A DNA stretch of 64,000 nt, taken from the NCBI RefSeq assembly GCF_020215645.1, contig NZ_CP084058.1:6944001-7008000 (forward strand), read 5' to 3'. Numbering within the stretch: the first letter of the stretch is position 1; the number at the start of each line of letters is the position of its first letter. The notes below the pieces were generated by a model. It did not search any database. It worked only from the letters and a program-made list of their open reading frames with translations, and was not told where the DNA came from. Positions 18,801 through 28,834 of the stretch are shown here, piece by piece. Source of the DNA: Nonomuraea gerenzanensis. Its GTDB lineage: Bacteria; Actinomycetota; Actinomycetes; Streptosporangiales; Streptosporangiaceae. The translations under genes and the position numbers were made by a program.

Positions 18801-19483
18801 GTGACGACGCCGCCCAGGCCGTCGCCGAAGAGCTGCACCTCGACGTGGCGGGCGCGCTCGACGTACCGCTCGGCGAAGACGCCGGCGGTGCCGAAGCTGC
18901 GCAGCGCGAGGCCGGTCACCCGGTCGTAGGCGGCGCGCAGCTCCTGCGGGGTGCGGCACACGGTCATGCCGATGCCGCCGCCACCGCCGGTGGCCTTGAG
19001 CATGACGGGGTAGCCGATGGCCGCGACCTCGGCGACCGCGTGGTCGGCGTCCGTCAGCAGGCCGGTGCCGGGGAAGACCGGCACCCCGGCCGCCACCGCC
19101 ACCGCGCGGGCGGTGTGCTTGTCGCCGAAGGTCCGCAGGTGCTCGGGGGTCGGGCCGACGAACGCCAGCCCCGCGCCCTCGACCAGCTCCGCGAAGCCGG
19201 CGTCCTCGGCCAGGAAGCCGTAGCCGGGGTGGACGGCGTCGGCGCCGCTCTCCTTGGCCGCGCGCAGGACCGCCTGCGCGTCGAGGTAGGACTCGGCGGG
19301 TGAGGCGGGGCCCAGCAGGACGGCCTCGTCGGCGAGCCGGACGTGCGCGGCGGCGCGGTCGATCTCGGAGAACACCGCGACCGTGCGCAGCCCGAGCTCC
19401 CGCGCGGTGCGGATGATCCGGCAGGCGATCTCACCGCGGTTGGCGACCAGCAGCGTGGCGGGGGTCCGCGTAGGTTCAGGCAC
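15848..19483 (-). CDS. Biotin-dependent urea/guanidine carboxylase
   Basis: A 1211-residue multidomain enzyme. The biotin carboxylase domain (1 to about 450) has LLVANRGEIACRIIRTARE and the ATP-grasp loop LKATGGGGGIGM. Next come a KipA/AHS2-like domain (from about 460, GYWQVGVPPSGAMDDRSLRL) and a KipI/AHS1-like domain. The C-terminal biotinyl domain has Lys1174 in LEAMKMET. I chose GTG 19483, which overlaps the preceding DUF1989 stop; an upstream extension is only the shadow of that gene. With AtzF this gives two-step nitrogen release. The two DUF1989 partners suggest that guanidine rather than urea may be the substrate, since those proteins act as carboxyguanidine deiminases in characterised bacteria. 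Confidence 0.88.
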   Translation of the reverse strand: MPEPTRTPATLLVANRGEIACRIIRTARELGLRTVAVFSEIDRAAAHVRLADEAVLLGPASPAESYLDAQAVLRAAKESGADAVHPGYGFLAEDAGFAELVEGAGLAFVGPTPEHLRTFGDKHTARAVAVAAGVPVFPGTGLLTDADHAVAEVAAIGYPVMLKATGGGGGIGMTVCRTPQELRAAYDRVTGLALRSFGTAGVFAERYVERARHVEVQLFGDGLGGVVTLGDRDCSLQRRNQKVVEEAPAPALPAHVRERLHRTSRDLAASIRYRSAGTVEFVYDAEREELSFLEVNARLQVEHPVTEQVTGVDLVAWMLRLAGGDRSFLAPYLAAGEVPVSGHAVEARVYAEDPAAGFRPSAGVLTRVELSAGDGIRTDGWAETGTEVSTAYDPMLAKVIATGGSREEALDRLGRALAATRFDGIEVNLGLLRAAVGIPDFAAATHTTGTLAGVGDPEPRITVVRSGLLTTVQDAAGRVGYWQVGVPPSGAMDDRSLRLANLALGNDENAAGLECTATGPDLVVSHDTVVCVAGAPAPVTVNGVAVPMWEPVRVPAGATLHVGDATAGLRTYIAFAGGLDVPHYLGSAATFTLGRFGGHGGRALRPGDVLRTRTPAGTSAITPADAPAGTLPGPVPVERRPRFGRHWELGVTEGPHAAPEFFTRADIDQLYSTRYGVHFNSARTGVRLIGPKPAWARRDGGEAGLHPSNIHDTPYSVGALDFTGDTPILLGPDGPSLGGFVCPVTVVSAERWKLGQLRPGDTVSFVPISSTDAPPPRTLHLPALAAAGGDGDDGVLRRLDGHDGPAVTYRRQGDDSILIEYGDLVLDLALRARVHALHMALAGLSPAGVLDLTPGIRSLQVHVDPQVLPVPRLLGLLVELESTLPPTAELVVPSRTVRLPLSWDDPATREAIERYMAGVRDDAPWCPWNIEFIRRINGLGSVDDVYRTVFDAEYLVLGLGDVYLGAPVATPLDPRHRLVTTKYNPARTWTAENSVGIGGAYLCVYGMEGPGGYQFVGRTTQVWRTHPAPGQDPWLLRFFDRIRWYPVSPEELLDLRADLAAGRTAIDATDGSFSLAEHERFLAANAASIAAFRATQAAAFAAERRAWEEAGEFTRAEQAAAVETATPGGVAEVVVPEGGARLDAPFVANVWKVEVAVGDVVEEGQTLVALEAMKMETYLGAPAAGVVVEVRAAAGSQVAPGDCLVVLGPLA

Positions 19484-20102
19484 CGGCGTACACCACCATC
19501 CGGGCCCGGCTGGGGTCGAAGCCGTTGCACGGGTTGTTGATCTGGGGGCAGTTGGAGACGACGACGAGGGTGTCCTTCTCCGCGCGCAACATGAGGGACA
19601 GCCCAGGGGCGGAGATGCCGTCCACGATGCCGAGCGCACCGTCGGGATCGACGGGAACGTTCATGAACCAGTTCACGTTGGAAACCTGATCCCGCTTGCC
19701 CATGCCGTACTTGGACAACTCGGCCAGGAAGTTGTCGGCGCAGGCGTGCTGGGAGTAGGTGTGGTGCCCGTAGCGCAACGTGTTCGACTCCCGGGAGCAC
19801 GCACCGCCCAGCGTGTCGTGCCGGCCGACCTCGTCGGCGACCACGGTGAGCAGCGGCTCGGACTCGTTGTCGCGCAGCACGCTGCCCGTGGTGAGGAAGA
19901 TCGTCTCCTGTTCCTGCAGGGTGGTCTGGGCGCTGTAGGCGCGCCAGGACCGGTGGGCGTCGTAGGCGAGGAAGTCGACGGCCTGGTTGCCGTCGAGGTC
20001 CACGATGGCGAGCACCTGCCCGCGCTGGAGCACCCACGACCAGGGGGCGCGGGGCGGGACGGTCTCCCGGTGCAGCTCGGCCCCGAAGGCGTCCGTCGTC
20101 AC
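19476..20102 (-). CDS. DUF1989 protein, urea-carboxylase-associated protein 2 / carboxyguanidine deiminase subunit
   Basis: A 208-residue DUF1989 protein matching urea-carboxylase-associated protein 2: WSWVLQRGQVLAIVDLDGNQ (about 21-40), CSRESNTLRYGHHTY and NVNWFMNVPVDPDGALGI, and a cysteine in SNCPQINNPCNGFDPSRARM. GTG 20102 overlaps the stop of the partner gene (GTGA). Family knowledge: the two DUF1989 proteins form a heteromeric deiminase converting carboxyguanidine to allophanate. That places it between the carboxylase and allophanate hydrolase. Confidence 0.88.
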   Translation of the reverse strand: MTTDAFGAELHRETVPPRAPWSWVLQRGQVLAIVDLDGNQAVDFLAYDAHRSWRAYSAQTTLQEQETIFLTTGSVLRDNESEPLLTVVADEVGRHDTLGGACSRESNTLRYGHHTYSQHACADNFLAELSKYGMGKRDQVSNVNWFMNVPVDPDGALGIVDGISAPGLSLMLRAEKDTLVVVSNCPQINNPCNGFDPSRARMVVYAGA

Positions 20103-20941
20103 AGTCCTCTGCCCTTCCGGTGGTCGGCGGTGTTCTCGAAGGCGCGCCGCCCCTCGGGGGTGGCGCTCCACTGGGGGTCCTCGGGCGTCGTCACGCGGTC
20201 GCGCCAGGCGAGGATCTCCAGCGGGGTGACGGTGTAGCCGGGGCGCGGGTCGAGCGGGTGGGCGGCGTTCGCGAGCAGGACGACGACCGGCAGCTCGGTG
20301 CGCAGGGTGACGCTCGTGCCCGCCCCGGCCGAGCCCTGCCACTCGGGCCGCCCGTCGGCGTCGATCCGCACGCCCTGGAAGAAGGAGATGGACGGGGGCA
20401 GGTCGCGCCGTTCCAGGCCGTTCTTGGCGCCGGCGAGAGCGAGCAGCTCCCGTCCGGCGGGGCTGGGGCCCTGGGGGGAGCCGTCGCCGTAGCGCCGCTC
20501 GTTCCTGGCCCTGGTCGAGGTGCCGTACAGGGTGTCGTGGCGTCCCGATCCGTCGTGCAGGACGGTGGCCAGGACCCGGGCCTGGTCGCTGAGCAGCAGG
20601 TACGACGCTCCCGCGTACACCTGCCACTGCACCTTGACCGTGTCGGCGACGTTGAGCCGCTCCCACGGCATGCTCGCGTGGTACAGCAGCAGCGACGCGC
20701 AGGCGTCGCCGTCGGGGTCGGTGAGCCGGATGGCGGTGCCGGGCGCGAGCACGCGGTGGGCGTAGCCGCCCGCCGGGATGCGGTCCGCCCAGACGACGTC
20801 GCCGGCGTCGACCCCTGCGGGCAGGTCCGCCCAGCGCGAGGCCGGCACGGTCGGCGCGGTGTGGACCGCGGTGCCCTCCTGGGCGCGGGCATGGGCGCGC
20901 GCACCTGCGGTGGTGGCGGTGCCGTTCTGGACTGTCGTCAC
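20099..20941 (-). CDS. DUF1989 protein, urea-carboxylase-associated protein 1 / carboxyguanidine deiminase subunit
   Basis: A 280-residue DUF1989 protein, the larger partner (urea-carboxylase-associated protein 1), with LAPGTAIRLTDPDGDACASL, ERLNVADTVKVQWQVY and ISFFQGVRIDADGRPEWQG. The chosen GTG at 20941 is preceded by gaggag at a good distance; a longer frame upstream has no such site and would run through the operator. It is the first gene of the nitrogen operon, which runs UAAP1, UAAP2, carboxylase, allophanate hydrolase with three overlapping junctions. Confidence 0.87.
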   Translation of the reverse strand: MTTVQNGTATTAGARAHARAQEGTAVHTAPTVPASRWADLPAGVDAGDVVWADRIPAGGYAHRVLAPGTAIRLTDPDGDACASLLLYHASMPWERLNVADTVKVQWQVYAGASYLLLSDQARVLATVLHDGSGRHDTLYGTSTRARNERRYGDGSPQGPSPAGRELLALAGAKNGLERRDLPPSISFFQGVRIDADGRPEWQGSAGAGTSVTLRTELPVVVLLANAAHPLDPRPGYTVTPLEILAWRDRVTTPEDPQWSATPEGRRAFENTADHRKGRGL

Positions 20942-20954
20942 GACGCTCCTCGTA

Positions 20955-20976
20955 ATATCTGTCGCTTGACAGAAAT
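20955..20976. promoter_or_regulatory. Operator-like site 1 of the urea/guanidine operon
   Basis: A 22-base element: ATATCTGTC, four bases, GACAGAAAT. It contains the inverted repeat TCTGTC/GACAGA and recurs almost unchanged at 21136-21157. It lies 13 bases before the UAAP1 start, where a repressor would block transcription. The nearby TetR gene is the best candidate binder. Confidence 0.72.
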
Positions 20977-21135
20977 GCTGGGCGGCCCCGCGAACGCCCA
21001 TGGGTCAGGGGCGTAAATCCCGTGTTAAGCGGTGCTCACGATGGAATCGCGGCCGAAGTGATCAGGCTGCGCGGTGAGTTTTGCGTTACGGCAGATGAAC
21101 GTCGGCGTCACGAGGCGGAAACGACCGGCCCGTAC

Positions 21136-21157
21136 ATATCGGTCAACCGACAGAAAT
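21136..21157. promoter_or_regulatory. Operator-like site 2 of the urea/guanidine permease
   Basis: Same element as site 1: ATATCGGTC, four bases, GACAGAAAT, in the same orientation and 181 bases away. It ends 19 bases before the permease start. Seventeen of 22 positions match site 1; differences are one arm base and the spacer. Confidence 0.72.
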
Positions 21158-22655
21158 TCGATCGCCCGGAGACCCGATGGACGTCACCGCCACTCCCCCG
21201 CCACCCACGGACGAAGCCGCGCTGCGGACCTTCGGCTACCGCCAGGAGCTGCACCGCAGCATGGGCAGGTACGCCTCCTTCGCCGCCGGCTTCTCCTTCA
21301 TCTCCGTGCTGACCACGGTCTTCCAGTTCTTCGCCATCGGATACTCCTTCGGCGGTCCCGCGTTCTTCTGGACCTGGCCCATCGTGCTGGGCGGGCAGAT
21401 CCTGGTCGCGCTCTGCTTCGCCGAGCTGGCCGCCCGCTACCCGATCTCCGGCTCCATCTACCAGTGGTCCACCCGGCTCAGCACGCCGACGTTCGGCTGG
21501 TTCGCGGGCTGGATCATGATCCTCGGGCAGATCGTCGTCATCGCCGCCGCGGCCCTGGCGCTGCAGGTGGTGCTGCCCTCGATCTGGCCCGGCTTCCAGC
21601 TCGTCGGCGGCGACCCCGCGCCTACCACCGCCACGGGCGCGGCCAACGCCGCGATACTCGGCCTGATCCTGCTCGCGCTCACCACGGCCGTGAACGTCAT
21701 CGACAACCGCGTCCTGGCCAGGGTCAACAGCATCGGCGTGACCACGGAGATCATCGGCGCGGTGCTCATCGTGGTGCTGCTGTTCACCCACGCCGAGCAC
21801 GGCCCCGGCATCACCTTCAGCACCGGCGGGCAGGGCGGGGCCATCGGCGCGCTGCTCGTCGGCTCCTTCACCGCCGCGTACGTGCTCATCGGCTTCGACA
21901 GCGCGGGCGAGCTGAGCGAGGAGACCCGCAACCCCCGGCGCGTCGCGCCGCGCACCATCCTGACCGCGCTCACGGCGGCCGGGCTGCTCGGCGGCCTGAT
22001 CATCTTCGCCGGCCTGCTCGCCGCCCCCAGCCTGACCGACGGGCGGCTGGCCACCGAGGGCCTGTCGTACGTGCTCACCAGCAGCCTGGGCGACTGGGTG
22101 GGCAAGCTGCTGCTGGCCGACGTGGCGGTGGCGATCGCGGTGGCCACGATGGCGATCCAGACCGCCGCCACCCGGATGTTGTTCTCCATGGCCCGCGACG
22201 GCGTGGTGCCCTGCTCCGGCGCCCTGTCCAGGGTGTCGCCCCGCACCGGCATGCCGACCGGCCCCGCCCTGGTCACCGGGGTGCTCGCGGCGGCGATCCT
22301 GCTGCTCAACTTCGCCTCCCCCGAGGCGTTCCTGGCCATCGGCACCACCTGCATCGTGCTGCTCTACCTGGCCTACGCGATGGTGACGGGACCGCTGCTG
22401 GTCCAGCGCCTGCGCGGCGGCTGGCGGGGCGGGGCGCCGGGCGGGCTCGCGGAGGACGGGACGCCGCTGTTCAGCATGGGACGCTGGGGGCTGCCGGTCA
22501 ACGCGGTGGCCGTCTGCTACGGCCTGGCGATGACGGTGAACCTGGCCTGGCCGAGGGCCGAGGTGTACGCCCCGATCACCGGCCACTGGTTCTTCCAGTG
22601 GTTCACCGTGATCTTCCTCGCGGCGGTGGTGGCCCTGGGCCTGGTCTACCGGCGG

Positions 22656-24949
<2,294 letters not shown>

Positions 24950-24967
24950 TCACCGCCGGGGCCTGAC

Positions 24968-24995
24968 TGTCACGCATCCCCCCGGCTACCCGGTC
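24968..24995 (+). promoter_or_regulatory. Possible ECF-type promoter of the P450 gene
   Basis: TGTCACG at 24968-24974 is followed after 17 bases by GGTC. This resembles the TGTCACA/CGTC type of ECF41 promoters and the better matched sites at 32002-32028 and 42044-42070. It lies 48 bases before the P450 start. Weak evidence on its own. Confidence 0.3.
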
Positions 24996-25043
24996 AACGT
25001 CTCCAGAGCCCGTTTCGCCGACGCGGAATGAAGGAGACGACCC

Positions 25044-26273
25044 GTGTCCCAGCCCCGCCCCTTCGTCATCGATCCCACCGGCGCCGACCGCCACGCCGAG
25101 TACCAGGCCCTGCGGGCGCGCGGCCCCGCCACGCCCGTGGACGTCCTGGGCCTGCGCGCCTGGGCGGTGTCCGACCCCGTCCTGCTCAAGACCCTGCTGA
25201 CCAGCCCCGACGTGTCCAAGAACGGCCGCGCCCACTACCCGCGCTTCCAGGAGACGATCCGGACGTGGCCGCTGGCCCTGTGGATCGAGGTGCAGAGCAT
25301 GCTCACCGCGTACGGCGCCGAGCACCGCAGGCTGAGGCGGATGGTCGCGCCCGCCTTCAGCGCGCGCCGCATCGCCGAGCTGAAGCCGACCGTGCAGGCC
25401 CTGGTCACCGAGCTGATGGACGAGCTCGCCGCGGTGCCTGACGGGCAGGTGGTGGACCTGCGCGAGCGGCTGGCCTACCCGCTGCCCATCGCGGTGATCG
25501 GCCACCTGATGGGCGTGCCGCAGGACCAGCGGAGCGACTTCCGCGAGATCGTCGACAACGTCTTCGACAGCACGCTCACGCCCGAGCAGGCCCAGGCGAA
25601 CAACCTGCGGCTCTTCGAGCACATCGAGGAGCTGATCGCCACCAAGCGCGCCGAGCCGGGCGACGACATGACCTCCCTGCTCATCGCGGCCCGCGACGAG
25701 GAGCACGACGGCTCCGGCCTCACCGGCGTCGAGCTGCGCGACACGATGATCCTGATGATCAGCGCCGGGTACGAGACGACTGTCAACGTCATCGACCAGG
25801 CCGTCCACGCCATGCTGACGTCCCCCGAGCAGCTGCGCCTCGTGCGGGACGGCCAGGTGGCGTGGGAGGAGGTGGTGGAGGAGACGCTGCGCGCCGAGCC
25901 CGCCATCAAGTACCTGCCGCTGCGCTTCGCGGTGACGGACCTCCAGCTGCCCGACGGGCAGGTCATCGCCGCCGGGGAGCCGATCCTGGCGGCGTACGGG
26001 GCCGCCAACCGCCACCCCGGCTGGCACGGGGCTGAGGCCGACACCTTCGACGTCACCCGCAGGATGAAGGACCATCTGGCGTTCGGCTACGGCGTGCACT
26101 TCTGCCTCGGCGCTCCCCTGGCCCGCCTGGAGGTCGCCGAGGCCCTGCGCCAGCTCTTCGAGCGGTTCCCCGACCTGTCGCTCGCGGTGCCGGCCGAGTC
26201 GTTGCGGCCGATACCCACCCTCATCAGCAACGGTCACCAGGCACTGCCCGTGCGGCTGCACGCCGCCGGGTGA
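25044..26273 (+). CDS. Cytochrome P450
   Basis: A 409-residue soluble bacterial P450. I-helix AGYETT (241-246) has Glu in place of the usual acidic Asp. The K-helix is EETLR with E280 and R283, and the heme-binding loop FGYGVHFCLG has Cys354 as heme ligand. GTG 25044 is preceded by gaaggaga. It diverges from rox across 259 bases and is followed by a cupin gene. It needs ferredoxin and reductase partners, which are not seen nearby. Substrate unknown; no biosynthetic cluster surrounds it. Confidence 0.95.
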   Translation: MSQPRPFVIDPTGADRHAEYQALRARGPATPVDVLGLRAWAVSDPVLLKTLLTSPDVSKNGRAHYPRFQETIRTWPLALWIEVQSMLTAYGAEHRRLRRMVAPAFSARRIAELKPTVQALVTELMDELAAVPDGQVVDLRERLAYPLPIAVIGHLMGVPQDQRSDFREIVDNVFDSTLTPEQAQANNLRLFEHIEELIATKRAEPGDDMTSLLIAARDEEHDGSGLTGVELRDTMILMISAGYETTVNVIDQAVHAMLTSPEQLRLVRDGQVAWEEVVEETLRAEPAIKYLPLRFAVTDLQLPDGQVIAAGEPILAAYGAANRHPGWHGAEADTFDVTRRMKDHLAFGYGVHFCLGAPLARLEVAEALRQLFERFPDLSLAVPAESLRPIPTLISNGHQALPVRLHAAG

Positions 26274-26290
26274 CACGCCGCCAGGGGAGC

Positions 26291-26318
26291 TGTCACGTGC
26301 CGGGGGTGCTGTCTTGTC
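26291..26318 (+). promoter_or_regulatory. Possible ECF-type promoter of the cupin gene
   Basis: TGTCACG at 26291-26297, then after 17 bases TGTC. Same type of element as upstream of operons A and B but with one base more in the spacer; 50 bases before the cupin start. Tentative. Confidence 0.3.
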
Positions 26319-26368
26319 TGAGCTGTACACGGCCGGACCCGCCGGCCGCTGAACGCGAAGGATGCCTG

Positions 26369-26809
26369 ATGAGCACCGACCACGCCCACGGCCACCACCT
26401 CGACAACCCCGACAAGAGCGGCCCGCCGCCGAGGATCGACGTGGTCGCCACCGTGCCGGGGGCGCCGCCCGCGCCCGAGGGCGCCGAGGCGATGACGCTC
26501 CTGGTCACGTTGCCGCCGAAGAGCCCAGGCGCGCCGCCGCACCGGCACTCGGGACCCGCCTACGGGTACGTGGTCAAGGGGGCCGTCAACTTCGAGCTCG
26601 AAGGCGACCCGGTGCGGGTCGTCCGGGCCGGTGAGGCGTTCTGGGAGCCCGGTGGCGACGTGATCCACTACCAGGACGGCAACCACCTGGAGGACGAGGA
26701 GTCGGCCTTCGTGGTGACGATGTTCTGCGCGCCGGGGCAGCCGATGCTGATCCCGGTCAGCGCGGAGGAGCTGGAAGCCCGCAGGGACCGCCGCGCGCCG
26801 CGGTCATGA
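26369..26809 (+). CDS. Cupin-domain protein
   Basis: A 146-residue single-domain cupin. The metal-binding motif 1 is PPHRHSGPAYGYVVKGAVNFE (about 57-76), with His ligands and a Tyr where many cupins have Glu. Motif 2 is GEAFWEPGGDVIHYQDG, with the last His. ATG 26369 follows gaaggatg. It has a His-rich N-terminus (HAHGHH, about 5-10). It lies 95 bases after the P450 gene in the same direction and is followed by a strong terminator. Enzymatic or sensory role unknown. Confidence 0.85.
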   Translation: MSTDHAHGHHLDNPDKSGPPPRIDVVATVPGAPPAPEGAEAMTLLVTLPPKSPGAPPHRHSGPAYGYVVKGAVNFELEGDPVRVVRAGEAFWEPGGDVIHYQDGNHLEDEESAFVVTMFCAPGQPMLIPVSAEELEARRDRRAPRS

Positions 26810-26834
26810 CCGCGGTGCGCTCGTCCTGAGACAA

Positions 26835-26870
26835 GGCCACCGGCCACCCCGCGAGGGGTGACCGGTGGCC
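26835..26870. terminator. Strong hairpin terminator between convergent cupin and operon A
   Basis: A 16-base stem (ggccaccggccacccc with its near-perfect complement) and the loop gcga, followed by tttc on the plus strand and preceded by aa on it, so it can work in both directions. It lies between the cupin stop and the last gene of operon A. Confidence 0.88.
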
Positions 26871-26909
26871 TTTCGCAGGTCCGCCCCGCACGTTTCGGGG
26901 CGGGGGCGG

Positions 26910-27137
26910 TCATTCGACCAGTACGGGACGCAGCCGGGCCGAGATCGCGAAGGCGGCGGCGACCGCCAGCATGCCGAGGCCGGCCCACAGGTTGGCGTTC
27001 ACGTCGCCGGTCCTGGCCCGGTCGGCGGCCGTGTCGGCGACGATCCCCATGACGGTCAGCACGGCGCCGTAGAAGCCGATCAGGCCGGCGATGACGATGC
27101 GGATGTCGAACGCGCCGGCCTTGCGCGGTGTGGTCAT
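26910..27137 (-). CDS. Small membrane protein downstream of the symporter
   Basis: A 75-residue protein with two predicted membrane helices (IVIAGLIGFYGAVLTVMGIV and LWAGLGMLAVAAAFAISA) joined by a polar loop. It begins 16 bases after the sodium:solute symporter stop and is the last gene of operon A before the terminator. Small hydrophobic partners next to SSF transporters are common in actinomycetes, so an accessory subunit is plausible. I recognise no named family. Confidence 0.72.
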   Translation of the reverse strand: MTTPRKAGAFDIRIVIAGLIGFYGAVLTVMGIVADTAADRARTGDVNANLWAGLGMLAVAAAFAISARLRPVLVE

Positions 27138-27153
27138 GTCCGGGCTCCTGGTT

Positions 27154-28812
27154 CTATCGGAAGATCACGTTGAGGGTGGTGACGAGCAGCAGGGACAGGC
27201 CCGCGAGCTTGACCGGCGTGCGGTACCAGGGCAGCCGGGCCCCGGCGGGGTCGGTGCGGGCGGCCTCGGGCGTCCCGGAGAAGACCAGCCCGGCCAGCTC
27301 GCCGGCCGGTTTCGGCTTGGTGGCCAGGCTGACCAGCACGCTGACCACGAGGTCCACCACGAACGCCACCCCGGCGGAGACGAACGCGGCGCCCTGCCCG
27401 GGCAGGGAGACCAGGCCGGTCTCGTTGGCCAGCCAGACGGCGATCGCGCCCAGCGTGCCGGAGACCAGGCCGATCCAGCCGGCGGCGGGGGTCATGCGCT
27501 TCCAGCAGATGCCGAGGATGAAGGTGGCGAACAGCGGGGCGTTGAAGAAGCCGAACAGGGTCTGCAGGTAGGTCATCAGGTTGCCGTAGCCGGCGGCGAT
27601 GAACGCGGTGCCGATGGCCAGCAGGGTGGCGCCGACGGTGGCCCAGCGGCCGACCTTGAGGTAGTAGCCGTCGGAGCGGCCCCTGCGCACGTACTGCTGC
27701 CACAGGTCGTAGCTGAAGACGGTGTTGAAGGCGGAGATGTTGGCCGCCATGCCGGCCATGAACGCGGCCAGCAGGCCGGTCAGCGCGAGGCCGAGCAGCC
27801 CGGTGGGCAGCGTGTCGCGGATCAGCAGCAGGATCGAGTCGTTGTAGGTGACCCCGGCCGCCGGGTCGCCGGCCTTCAGCCGGACCACCTCCGGCACCAG
27901 CACCCCGGCGATCATGCCGGGGATCACCACGATGAACGGGATGAACATCTTCGGGAACGAGGCGATGATCGGGGTGTTGCGCGCGGCCGTCATCGAGCTG
28001 GTCGCCATGGCCCGCTGGACCTCCACGAAGTTGGTGGTCCAGTAGCCGAAGGAGAGCACGAAGCCCAGGCCGAAGACGATGCCGACCACGGACAGGACCG
28101 GGCTGCCGAAGCCGGCCAGCGCGGTGCCCGGCCACGAGCGCAGCTCCTCGCTGTCCTGGATGCGGTCGATCAGGCCGCCGACGCCGCCGACCCGGTGCAG
28201 CCCGATGAGGGTGAGGGGCAGCAGCGCGGCGACGATGACGAAGAACTGCAGCACCTCGTTGTAGATGGCGGCCGACAGCCCGCCCAGCGTGATGTAGCTG
28301 AGCACGATCGCGGCGGCCAGGATCAGCGCCACCCACAGCGGCCAGCCGAGCAGGCTGTTGACCACGGTGGCCAGCAGGAACAGGTTGATCCCCGCGATCA
28401 GCACCTGCGCCAGGGCGAAGGTGATCGCGTTCACCAGGTGCGCGCCCGGGCCGAAGCGGCGGCGCATGAACTCCGGCACGCTGCGCACCTTGGAGCCGTA
28501 GTAGAACGGCATCATCACCACGCCGAGGAACAGCATGGCCGGCACCGCGCCGATCCAGTAGTAGTGCATGGTCGGCATGCCGTACTCGGCACCGTTGGCC
28601 GACATGCCGATGACCTCGACGGCGCCGAGGTTGGCCGAGATGAACGCCAGCCCGGTGATCCAGGCCGGCAGCGACCGCCCCGACAGCAGGAAGTCCAGGC
28701 TGCTGGAGATCCGCCGGCGGGCGGCGAACCCGACCAGCAGGACGACGGCGAAATAGACGAGGATCAGCGCGTAGTCGATGAGCTCCGCGCCGATCCTCAG
28801 CGGGTTGTCCAC
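27154..28812 (-). CDS. Sodium:solute symporter (SSF family)
   Basis: A 552-residue transporter with about thirteen or fourteen membrane segments, similar to the vSGLT/SSF sugar-type symporters: DFLLSGRSLPAWITGLAFIS (about 39-58), SANLGAVEVIGMSANGAEYG and YWTTNFVEVQRAMATSSM (sodium site and central region). GTG 28812 is preceded by gaaagga. It lies 22 bases after the ferritin-like gene in operon A. The cargo could be a sugar or a small metabolite; nothing in the operon fixes it. Confidence 0.9.
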   Translation of the reverse strand: MDNPLRIGAELIDYALILVYFAVVLLVGFAARRRISSSLDFLLSGRSLPAWITGLAFISANLGAVEVIGMSANGAEYGMPTMHYYWIGAVPAMLFLGVVMMPFYYGSKVRSVPEFMRRRFGPGAHLVNAITFALAQVLIAGINLFLLATVVNSLLGWPLWVALILAAAIVLSYITLGGLSAAIYNEVLQFFVIVAALLPLTLIGLHRVGGVGGLIDRIQDSEELRSWPGTALAGFGSPVLSVVGIVFGLGFVLSFGYWTTNFVEVQRAMATSSMTAARNTPIIASFPKMFIPFIVVIPGMIAGVLVPEVVRLKAGDPAAGVTYNDSILLLIRDTLPTGLLGLALTGLLAAFMAGMAANISAFNTVFSYDLWQQYVRRGRSDGYYLKVGRWATVGATLLAIGTAFIAAGYGNLMTYLQTLFGFFNAPLFATFILGICWKRMTPAAGWIGLVSGTLGAIAVWLANETGLVSLPGQGAAFVSAGVAFVVDLVVSVLVSLATKPKPAGELAGLVFSGTPEAARTDPAGARLPWYRTPVKLAGLSLLLVTTLNVIFR

Positions 28813-28834
28813 GGGGATCAGTCCTTTCCGGCGG

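Noticed and set aside
19484..19639. Longer N-terminus of the carboxylase
   Set aside because: The extra residues are Ser/Thr/Arg-rich shadow of the DUF1989 gene; biotin-carboxylase homology starts right after GTG 19483.
20942..21176. Guanidine-I (ykkC) riboswitch upstream of the carboxylase operon
   Set aside because: I could not find the conserved core in either direction; paired protein-type operators explain the region better. A covariance search would settle it.
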